Assembly (NCBI GenBank): GCA_038373885.1
Contig: JAWZYV010019476.1
Coordinates: 124,001 to 188,000, forward strand
Length of the DNA: 64,000 nt
Direction: 5' to 3'
Source of the DNA: Cheiracanthium punctorium
Taxonomy: Eukaryota; Arthropoda; Arachnida; Araneae; Cheiracanthiidae
The translations under genes and the position numbers were made by a program. Below the pieces are notes generated by a model, which worked only from the letters and a program-made list of their open reading frames with translations, was not told the origin of the DNA and searched no databases. Below, piece by piece: positions 57,055-64,000 of this stretch. Positions within the stretch are counted from its first letter, which is position 1; the number at the start of each line of letters is the position of its first letter.

Positions 57055-57757
57055 TTTGCAAGATAAATCGTTTATTTATTTTAATTCATAAATTTTAAAA
57101 CCATTTCATATCAGTGCCTAGTTATAAAAGTATTTTTTTAATATTTTGCTTATTATACAGTCTGATCATCAACGTTTTAAATTTCAAAATCTTGAATCAT
57201 AAGTGTAGTCAGTGGCCAATATCCTGAATCAGGAACACTAAACATAAATAGAAATTTTTTATTCAATACTTTTCGAAGTTGAAATATGTAAGAAAGTAAT
57301 TAAAAATTAGCGCAAATCTGATCGCTCTGTAAGCAGTTCTTTATAAAAGTTTTACATTTAAAAAGAGAGGAATGCTTAAAAACTCGAGCTTTCCCCTTTT
57401 TAAAAGTTGAAAATTTGATTCTTTTTTCTTATTCATTATTTTTTCAAAAAGATTTTACGAAAATTAAGCATATTTTTAAATGTAGTAAAAATATATTATC
57501 ATGTAAATTTATTTCGAATGTTCAATAGCAATGATGCATACAGTCTTCTATTTTAAAACAAGATGGTAATTTGTACATTTTAATTTGGAAGGGCAGGCCC
57601 ATGGTCAGGATTTTTTATTCGGGGAGGCTCAAATATTCAAATACCATAACTTAAACATAGGTATCATGGGGTCCTATGAAAGGTGCAAGAAAGAGCCCCC
57701 CACCCTCCGACATAGGCGCGGCATAGTGATCATTTTTAAAATACACTGGAACTTTTT

Positions 57758-58110
57758 AACACGCTTTTATTAGCTTCACCTGTATGTATGTTTGTATGTA
57801 TGTATGCTTGTATGTTTGTAACCGACTCTTTTGAACTCGATTTTGACCCACTTTAAACGGTCAGATTTAATTTAAACTTTGTAGATATATCAAGGATCGA
57901 TGACAATGCAATAATTTGATAAGTTTATCCCATTATCCTGATTTTAATACGCTTTTATTTATTAGCTTCACCTGTATGTATGTTTGTAACCGACTCCTTT
58001 GAACTCAAATTTGGTACACTTTAAACTGTCAGATTTAATTTAAACTTTGTACATTTATGAAGAACCGGTGACAATACTATAATTTTATAAGTTTATCTCA
58101 TTATCCAGAT
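57758..58110 (+). repeat. Two tandem ~190-bp units with GTAACCGACTC
   Basis: AACACGCTTTTATTAGCTTC...GTAACCGACTCTTTTGAACTC...ATAAGTTTATCCCATTATCC is repeated as AATACGCTTTTATTTATTAGC...GTAACCGACTCCTTTGAACTC...ATAAGTTTATCTCATTATCC. Unit 1 contains a (GTAT)n stretch at 57,782-57,815. A third start, AACACGCTTTTATTTG, is at about 58,362. Confidence 0.8.
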
Positions 58111-58208
58111 CAGGATCGCCAGGATTAAATAATTTCCTCATTTCTTATCCTGGTTGAAAGTAGAACACTTCCAAAGATTACTATCTTAAGAAAACCTTTT
58201 TCACCGTG

Positions 58209-58280
58209 GCCGTGATCGTATAGTGGTTAGTACATCGCGTTGTGGCCGCAATAACCCAGGTTCGAATCCTGGGTATGGCG
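58209..58280 (+). tRNA. tRNA-His-like gene (GTG), probably pseudogene
   Basis: 72 nt with D arm ATCGTATAGTGGTTAGTAC, anticodon loop TTGTGGC (anticodon GTG, histidine), perfect T arm CCAGGTTCGAATCCTGG and downstream TATTTTATTTTT as a weak pol III stop. The acceptor stem GCCGTGA against GTATGGC gives five acceptable pairs including two G-U, but a mismatch at the seventh pair. The anticodon stem has a C-A mismatch. It is recognisable and recent but likely not functional. It lies inside a mobile element, so it may be a carried or SINE-derived copy. Confidence 0.6.
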
Positions 58281-58456
58281 ATATTTTATTTTTAGAAAAT
58301 ATCGTGATCCATCTCATTATGGAAGAGTTGAGTACAAGAACATGTTAAGGCCAATCTTTTTAACACGCTTTTATTTGTTGATTATAGACCTATTTTTCCT
58401 TTTTAGTGAGGAAGGTAGCATTTAACTGCAGGGTTGATTAATACTTCGGTGTACAG

Positions 58457-58612
58457 TAGGGGCGTAGCAAGTGGGAGGGCTCAGGGGGCTGCTCACCTCC
58501 CGAAATGGGACCCTTTACTTAGCTTACAATTTGATATTTAGCTTACAATTGAACTTTAGCTTTAAATTTGATACCCAGCCCACCCCGAAATAAAATCCTG
58601 GCTACGCCACTG
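58457..58612. mobile_element. 156-bp hAT-type MITE
   Basis: TAGGGGCGTAGCAAGTGG to CTGGCTACGCCACTG inverse ends. GTGTACAG (58,449-58,456) and GTGCACAG (58,613-58,620) form an 8-bp duplication with one change. Internal AGCTTACAATTTGA repeats. Related in its ends to the CAGGGGCGTAGCC family. Confidence 0.75.
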
Positions 58613-58802
58613 GTGCACAGTGAAAATAAATTATCTCACAGTTTGTATTTTCCAACTTAAGTGTTCCTTAGTGTCTTATGAGAGATATCGAAAATTAAAA
58701 ATAAATTTTAAATACATAGAGTTTAAAAAAACTAAAAAACACACTTTTATAGCAAATCGAACTAAAAACTGAAAAATAAAAATATAGTTTAAAAAACCAA
58801 AA

Positions 58803-59104
58803 AACACGCTTTAATGATAAATTGAACTAACCAAAAAGCGAAAAATAATTCTTAATATAGAAATAAATTAATGAACGAAAAATAATAATATTGTGAAAAA
58901 AGCGTGGGGTGCTCCATATATCAGTTCTTGAGAATATTCGATCGGTTCGATGAGTACAAAAATGATATAAAAAATATAGCACAAAGCGCCCCACGCTTTT
59001 TTCACAATATTATTATTTTTCGTTCATTAATTTATTTCTATATTAAGAATTATTTTTCGCTTTTTGGTTAGTTCAATTTATCATTAAAGCGTGTTTTTTA
59101 AACT
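58803..59104. repeat. Perfect ~112-bp hairpin
   Basis: 58,803-58,914 and 58,988-59,100 are perfect inverse copies (AACACGCTTTAATGATAAAT...AAAAAAGCGTGGGG) around a loop of about 73 nt. A worn extra half-copy precedes it (58,739-58,790). It forms the right terminus of the insertion, directly before the Tc1 target TA. Perfect identity points to recent origin or gene conversion. Confidence 0.9.
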
Positions 59105-59105
59105 A

Positions 59106-60514
59106 CACTGCTGGCCATCGTAAATGCAACACCCTGAAGGAAGCATGCAAATAATATGAAATTTACAACATGCATTAGCTGAGGTGAGATATGCAAATGA
59201 TTAGAATTTCAGCGCAGACGCACATCAAGCGCGCCTGTGGCGCCACCTCAAAGCGCTATTTAAGGCTTGGAGATTTCGACGGTTTCAAGTACAGCAATTG
59301 TGTTTTTCTTGCTTTTTTTTCAAAAAAACGATAAATTATGCCTCGTAGGAAACAACGATCATCTTTTGATCAAGTATCCGAGCTTGACAGAGGAAGGATA
59401 GTGGCATACCGAGATTGTGGGTTATCTTTCAGGGAAATCGGTCGTCGTATTGGACGAAACCAAACAACTGTGATGCGGATATGTGATCGTTGGGTGCAGG
59501 AGGGTACGACGGACAGACGTGATCGACCGCATCGACCTCAGTGCACCACGTCACGTGATGACAGGCAGATTGTACGCATGGCAGTGACGGACCGCTCAGT
59601 CACATCACGAACCATATCACAGCAGATTCAGTCTGTAACGCATCATCCAGTGTCTGCGCGTACCATTCGACGTCGTTTACAGCAGAATGGTCTGTCCGCA
59701 AGACGTCCGTTGCTTTGTCTACCTCTGACGCGGAACCACAGACGTCTCCGCCGCCAATGGTGCGATGAAAGAAGGATGTGGACGACAGAATGGAATGAAA
59801 TTCTCTTTACTGACGAGTCACGCTTCTGTATGCAACACCACGACGGTCGGATTCGAGTCTGGAGACACCGTGGAGAGAGGATGCTGAACAGCTGCATTAT
59901 GCACCGTCACACTGGTCCTGCACCGGGTATTATGGTATGGGGCGGTATCGGATATCTCTCTCGCACTCCTCTAGTACGCATTGCCGGTACTTTAACCAGC
60001 CAGCGCTACATCTCCGAGGTGTTGGAGCCAGTTGTCCTTTCTTACCTTCAGGGCTTGCCAACAGCCATATTTCAGCAGGATAATGCACGGCCACACGTGG
60101 CACGCATTGTCCAAGGGTTCTTCGTCAATCACCAGATTGAATTGCTTCCCTGGCCGGCGCGCTCTCCGGATCTTTCGCCGATAGAAAACATGTGGTCCAT
60201 GGTTGCTCAACGACTGACCCAGAGTTCATCCCCAGCTGTCACACCAGATCAACTTTGGCAACGTGTGGAAGCTGCTTGGTCTGCTGTACCCCAAGAACAC
60301 ATTCAAAGTCTCTTTGAATCAATGCCGAGGCGTGTGGCAGCTGTGATCTCCAACAACGGCGGCTACTCTGGGTACTGATTTTGGCAGGAACCACGCTTCA
60401 TAGAATGCTGTAAATTTAATCATTTGTTACTTGGTCAACATGTTATCTACACAATAAATTTTGTTGTGATATCTCTTGTTTTTCTTGGTGTTGCAATTTG
60501 GGTGGCCAGCAGTG
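59106..60514 (+). mobile_element. Intact Tc1-like transposon
   Basis: 1,409 bp with ends CACTGCTGGCCATCGTAAAT and, reverse complemented, CACTGCTGGCCACCCAAATT, followed by GCAACACC on both sides (about 28-bp imperfect TIRs). TA duplicates at 59,104-59,105 and 60,515-60,516. It has a single intronless transposase with no stop or frameshift. It sits within the hairpin-ended insertion, so it is the youngest insertion that can be ordered in this region. Confidence 0.95.
59338..60378 (+). CDS. Tc1-like transposase, apparently intact
   Basis: 346 residues, the usual length for Tc1 family transposases. The N-terminal paired-like region has two helix-turn-helix blocks: LSFREIGRRIGRNQTTVMRI (about residues 29-48) and the VSARTIRRRLQQNGL block (about 102-116), joined by a basic GRPR-like linker (RRDRPHRP). 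The catalytic domain shows TDESRF (first D, about 154), QQDNARPH (second D, about 247) and SPIENMW (E, about 282), giving the DD34E spacing of Tc1. The start is the first ATG, after a 230-bp 5' region. It cuts and pastes DNA at TA sites in the nucleus. Whether it is expressed cannot be seen. Confidence 0.95.
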   Translation: MPRRKQRSSFDQVSELDRGRIVAYRDCGLSFREIGRRIGRNQTTVMRICDRWVQEGTTDRRDRPHRPQCTTSRDDRQIVRMAVTDRSVTSRTISQQIQSVTHHPVSARTIRRRLQQNGLSARRPLLCLPLTRNHRRLRRQWCDERRMWTTEWNEILFTDESRFCMQHHDGRIRVWRHRGERMLNSCIMHRHTGPAPGIMVWGGIGYLSRTPLVRIAGTLTSQRYISEVLEPVVLSYLQGLPTAIFQQDNARPHVARIVQGFFVNHQIELLPWPARSPDLSPIENMWSMVAQRLTQSSSPAVTPDQLWQRVEAAWSAVPQEHIQSLFESMPRRVAAVISNNGGYSGY

Positions 60515-60534
60515 TATATTTTTTTGTATTTTAG

Positions 60535-60785
60535 TACTGAAGTGTCTGAAATACTGAAATAAGCCTTCCCTAGAATAAGTGTCTTCCCTAGAATATAAGC
60601 CTTCCCTAGAATACTGGGTGGATTTTGGTAATGGGGCCCCTTGGGTGCCCCTTTCTTGTAGAGGACGTGGGGCTGCAGAGTCTGTTTCCCTAAATCCGCC
60701 CCTGTATATAAACACACATATTTGAACTTTCGGGGGGGGTAGGTCCTCAAGCTTCCCCTTCCCTGGCTACGTGCCTGTCGAGGGG
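60535..60785. repeat. Nested MITE region, right arm
   Basis: Inverse partner of 24,615-24,890: AAGCCTTCCCTAGAATA repeats, GGTGCCCCTTTC and the TAAATCCGCCCCTG end, then CCCTGGCTACGTGCCTG. Small frames here are not genes. Confidence 0.6.
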
Positions 60786-60928
60786 GGAATTACAACAAGT
60801 GCTGCTGAAAAGTAAAATTATTATGCTCCTACCTTGTGCTAACAAATATCAGTTTATAAATGAGTCAAAAGTAAAATGTGATTTTTTAAATGTGTTTAAT
60901 TCACTGAAGTAAATTATTTTGTTTCTAG

Positions 60929-61058
60929 GTGTTTGCTTGGAATAAATCCTAACAGAGGATGCAAGAAGAATCCTGATCTGAAAAAACGTGAGGCCGTTAA
61001 TAAGAAAATTCTCAATTTACTTAATAAAATGTCGGCATATGAGCTAATTGACCACTAA
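60929..61058 (+). CDS. Putative 3'-terminal exon, right copy
   Basis: The acceptor TTTGTTTCTAG precedes G|TGT TTG CTT. The frame LLGINPNRGCKKNPDLKKRE continues AVNKKILNLLNKMSAYELIDH to TAA at 61,056-61,058; AATAAA follows at 61,115-61,120. Acceptor, frame, stop and poly(A) signal are all in place, and also in the left arm. It is basic and leucine-rich, with no recognised domain. It could be the last exon of an element-borne gene or of a captured host gene. No upstream exon could be matched. Confidence 0.5.
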
Positions 61059-61114
61059 CTATATATTAAGAAATACCCATGAATACTGGAGAGCAAATCT
61101 ATAAAATTATAAAC

Positions 61115-61120
61115 AATAAA
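61115..61120 (+). promoter_or_regulatory. Polyadenylation signal after terminal exon
   Basis: AATAAA 57 bp past the stop of the terminal exon, conserved in the left arm (about 24,281-24,286, inverse). Confidence 0.45.
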
Positions 61121-61465
61121 CTTTGTAAATATTCCTTTGTTTGTACTTTGTAAATACTTTATAAGTACTGTATTTTGTTTCTTAAAATAAATGTAATTTT
61201 TCGCAATTTTTCTTGACGTATTTCTTTGATTATTAATGGATATTACAAAAATCTAAGCATAGCTATATCATGCAAGAGTAATTTTAAACTCCTAAAAACT
61301 ATTTCTGAAAAATAAGATACATATATGTATATACATTAAAGCCTCTACTAACGGTCACCTCCGAAGACTGGTCATCTCTTAAAACAGACACTGTTAGAAG
61401 TTTACAGAATTGAATTGAGACTATTGAATTAACATTATTGTGAACCTCCAAAGAACGGTTGTCTC

Positions 61466-62370
61466 ATAAAATGGTCATTATTTTATGGGACCAAACGTAG
61501 CTATTTTTCAGAGGTTTCACTCTATATATGTAGTATTTTTTTGAACGACGCTACCACTACATTAATCAATAGTTTAGAAGCAAACATATATATTATTTTA
61601 ACTACAATGACACGCTACAATCACCTAAAAAATAAACCTTACAGTAAATACTTCCACTAACTTCATTTACTACAAATACCCCAACCATTTATTTAGGGAC
61701 AATTGACATGACAAACTGATACGCTTCCTTCCCCATAAACATAGAAATTGATGGATACTTGATAATATCAAGAAATAATTTTGAAAGCATTAAAAAATAA
61801 ACTTTAAATTTTATGCTTGGAACATCTACACTCCCACCCCTGATCCATTGATTTGTGTATAAATTTTCGTGCTTTGAAATGCATTGATTCATTTGAAATC
61901 AGCTTCTTTGATTACTGTTTTACTTGATTTATAGCAATCGTTCTTATAAATCTTTCTTTCTTCAACACTAATATTTTATTTTGTACAGTAACTTAATTTT
62001 AAAGGATGGCCTTGGATGGAATTGATTGAAAATAATTAATGTCACCTATTATTTCAAAACATACTCAAGAATTTATTTTCATTAACATTTCGTAGCAGAA
62101 TTTTTTTACCACTTAACAGGGCCAAGATCGTCGAAAGAAGCTAGTATATGATAAAATTACTGAATTTTTTAAGTAATTGTAAGTAAGTAAATTTTTTAAG
62201 TAATTTTAAGTAAGGTATTGAATTATTAAAAACAAAAGAAAGTTGTTATAAATACAAAATATATTTCATAAATAAACTGTTTTTTTCTGTAAATTCCTTA
62301 AATCAAGCTGTAAAAAAATGGTTAAAGTCTGCTACATTGGCAGAAATATACCGTCGACAAAACACGGGGA
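61466..62370. other. Pogo-like element interior kept only in right arm
   Basis: AT-rich, no gene. The left arm jumps from the end of its subterminal array directly to GTTCTTTGGAGGTTC, so this stretch was deleted there, or inserted here without visible duplication. Confidence 0.6.
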
Positions 62371-62855
62371 ATCTGGAAAAATTACAGATTTCTGTAAATT
62401 AGATGGAGTATCTAAAAAATACGAAGACTTCTGTAAAACAAACAAAATATTTCTGTAAAATTGATGAAGAATCTGTAAAAAATTACGGAAGACTTCTGTA
62501 AAACATACAGAAGATTTATGTAAAATAAACAGAGAATCTGTAAGCAATTACGGAAGACTTCTGTAAAACATGCAGAAGATTTCTGTAAAATAAACGGAGA
62601 ATCTGTAAAAAACTACAGAAGACTTCTGTAAAACACGCAGACGTTTTCTGTAAAACACACAGACGTTTTCTGTAAAATAAACAGAGAATCTGTAAAAATT
62701 ACGGAAGACTTCTGTAAAACATACAGAAGATTTCTGTAAAATAAACGGAGAATCTGTAAAAAACTACAGAACATTTCTGTTAAATATACGGAAATAAACT
62801 GGCGTCCTGGCTGACAGTTTTTTCTGTAAATTTGACAGACTTTTTTTTTGCAGTG
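62370..62855 (-). repeat. Subterminal array, right copy outer end
   Basis: Mirror of 23,480-23,945: TACAGAAGACTTCTGTAAAA, AAACGGAGAATCTGTAAAA and AAACACACAGACGTTTTCTG units. It has somewhat more units than the left array. Confidence 0.85.
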
Positions 62856-62857
62856 TA

Positions 62858-63074
62858 GACAAGCAAAATATTCAAGCAACACAAGCTGGTTTATGTATGC
62901 TGGACAAGCAGAAAAAGTGTCGAAAACACGGTATGACTTGCTGGTAAATTTGCTAGAACTAGCAAGTATTTATGGTAGTTTATGCTTTTTCTCCCAGCTT
63001 GGATCCAGCATTTAATGCTAGTCTAGGAAAGAAATACCAGCATGAATTTTGACTTGGGCCCCTTTTACAAAGCC
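62858..63074. repeat. GCTAG repeat unit flank shared by both arms
   Basis: Continuation of the approximately 255-bp unit interrupted at 50,551. It is practically identical in inverse to 23,261-23,477, including the terminal CAAGTCAAAATTCATGC segment that the other GCTAG units do not have. Confidence 0.85.
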
Positions 63075-64000
63075 TGCACGTAAAAATTGACCATTAAAAA
63101 ACTCTCCTCATACCCTGCTGCGTCCGGCAATCGCACTTGAGTTTGCGTTGGCCTTTACCAAACAAAAAAGCGAGGGAAGGGCAAATGTTTTATATCATGC
63201 CCCAGGCGACAGTTACATATGCTCACTCCGTCACTGGTTGGGGGGCGATAAGCATGACAAAGCATTTCACTATAAATAACATTTTACTTTATTAAATGGG
63301 GGGGTTCGAAACATTTGACTATATTAAATGGGTTCGAATACTGGGCTCTCAGCAGTGCACTCTACGAGCAGTCACTCAAAACTGAACTGAACTGAACTGC
63401 CCTTTTTGTACAGTCTCTCCGAACTTTCTAGCAATTTCACCAGATTTCATTACTGAAAAACCCCAATCAATCCCGAACTTGATTGCGTAATACTAATGCT
63501 GCTGAATAGAAAACTGGTGTTTAAAAGATAAACTAATTAAAACTTTGTAAAAAATAAAAAAATACATGAGAAAGGTACTTATCCTTCTGTACACGTGTTA
63601 AGGACGAAAAACTTTCGTCCTTCATCAGCAGTTTTCCATACAAACTGGGACTGAAGAAAGTGGGACTGTTTTAAGTCCCGGTCTGTGTTCTTTTATGAGT
63701 GTTTTTTACAAAGTTTTAATTATTTCGACTAATGCTACTGCGTAATACTTAATGCTGGAAAGCAAACATAATAAAATCGCGCCAAATGTATAGCTGCCAA
63801 CCTTCCAATTTAAAAAATAGTTCAATTTAAGTTCATCGTTACATGCACTATCGCTGGTTTTAGGTTCATTTTCTTTGTACAATTACGTAGCCAAATAAAA
63901 TATTTTAAAACATCACATAACTTTTATTCAAAATAGCTTCAAAAATTATCACTTTACAATGGAATGACAATTCTCTACTCAAAGTATCGCATGAAAAATA
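63075..64000. other. No gene; tRNA-like fragment and a GGACGAAA hairpin
   Basis: A minus-strand tRNA-like fragment may lie at 63,325-63,385 (TTCGAAC T-loop-like, GACTGCTCGTAGAGTGC). AGGACGAAAAACTTTCGTCCT (63,601-63,622) is a 9-bp stem hairpin. No coding region supported. Confidence 0.4.

Larger units (their letters stand above)
57758..60520. mobile_element. Hairpin-ended element unique to right arm, hosting Tc1
   Basis: The left arm preserves the empty site (ACAAAAAGTT at 24,891). Here the same site is split by 2.76 kb beginning AACACGCTTTTATTAGC and ending AAAGCGTGTTTTTTAAAC around the later Tc1. Inverse AACACGCTTT ends are visible, with a run of T on both sides. Inside are two copies of an approximately 190-bp segment (57,758 and 57,947), a tRNA-His-like sequence, a MITE, and a long hairpin at the right end. 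No transposase of its own was seen; family unknown. Confidence 0.7.
50552..62855 (+). mobile_element. Degenerate pogo-like element, right copy
   Basis: 12,304 bp from CACTGCAAAAAAGTCTGTAA to the inverse CACTGCAAAAAAAAAGTCTG end at 62,855. TA flanks both sides (50,550-50,551 and 62,856-62,857), and the GCTAG repeat unit is continuous across them, so this is the original, complete insertion. Contents left to right: inner subterminal motifs, an AT-rich region with a 105-bp tandem duplication, SINE, transposase relic, MITEs, SINE, the hairpin/Tc1 insertion, terminal exon, and outer subterminal array. About 9.5 kb without the later insertion. Confidence 0.85.
50552..63074. repeat. Right arm of large inverted repeat
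   Basis: Inverse partner of 23,261-31,205. After removing the 2.76 kb insertion (57,758-60,520) it still exceeds the left arm by about 1.75 kb, accounted for by segments at about 51,139-51,733, 52,010-52,240 and 61,466-62,370 that are absent on the left. The outer match ends at AAAGCC (63,074), opposite GGCTTT at 23,261. By eye most aligned stretches look well above 90 percent identical; I did not compute this. Confidence 0.9.

Noticed and set aside
59643..60210. Antisense ORFs within the Tc1 gene
   Set aside because: Shadows of the intact plus-strand transposase.
63601..63622. Rho-independent terminator
   Set aside because: AGGACGAAAAACTTTCGTCCT is a neat hairpin, but the context is eukaryotic and no gene precedes it.
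1..64000. Prokaryotic defence, phage or biosynthetic system
   Set aside because: No operons, ribosome-binding-site-led gene runs or long ORFs. Splice sites, SINEs and eukaryotic transposons show that the DNA is eukaryotic.

Overview
This 64 kb window is eukaryotic, AT-rich, intergenic or intronic DNA made almost entirely of transposable elements (TEs). I see no prokaryotic operon, rRNA, CRISPR array or complete host gene. The TE mix suggests an arthropod, and I favour an arachnid such as a spider: Tc1/mariner and pogo elements with TA target duplications, hAT miniatures with 8-bp duplications, tRNA-derived SINEs and decayed Ty3/gypsy pol. The taxon is inferred from general familiarity with these families, not from a search.

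Layout. 0.8-8.3 kb: ends compatible with one long mariner-type element, with a second long-TIR mariner (5.2-7.8 kb) inside, a Helitron-like relic and a possible exon or retropseudogene. 9-13.2 kb: a cluster of decayed tRNA-derived repeats around a miniature Tigger/pogo element. 14-19.3 kb: a Ty3/gypsy pol relic cut by two hAT-like elements whose target duplications are still readable. 20.7-22.3 kb: SINEs, two with clean 13-14 bp duplications, and a hAT miniature.

23.26-31.2 kb and 50.55-63.07 kb: the dominant structure, a very large inverted repeat separated by about 19.3 kb. Each arm is one copy of an approximately 9.5 kb pogo-like element (ends CACTGCAAAAAA, subterminal arrays of a near-palindromic motif, dead CENP-B/DDE transposase) plus about 218 bp of common outer flank. 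Both arms carry the same nested MITEs and SINEs and the same transposase frameshift, so they descend from one already dead copy. The left arm has since lost about 1.7 kb in three deletions. The right arm gained about 2.8 kb: a hairpin-ended element containing a tRNA-His-like sequence, itself entered by an intact Tc1 element.

31.2-34.3 kb: a foldback element containing a solo LTR. 34.7-39.7 kb: stacked mariner miniatures, (TA)n tracts and a hAT element rich in GGGCTC. 40.76-40.83 kb (minus): the best candidate host coding sequence, a signal-peptide first exon ending in a consensus splice donor. 43.2-50.4 kb: GCTAG-rich repeats, a PIF/Harbinger-like element, another TA-flanked element and a 384-bp palindrome.

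The only apparently intact protein-coding gene is the Tc1 transposase at 59,338-60,378. The value of the window lies in the order of nested insertions, several of which can be undone base by base from target-site duplications.
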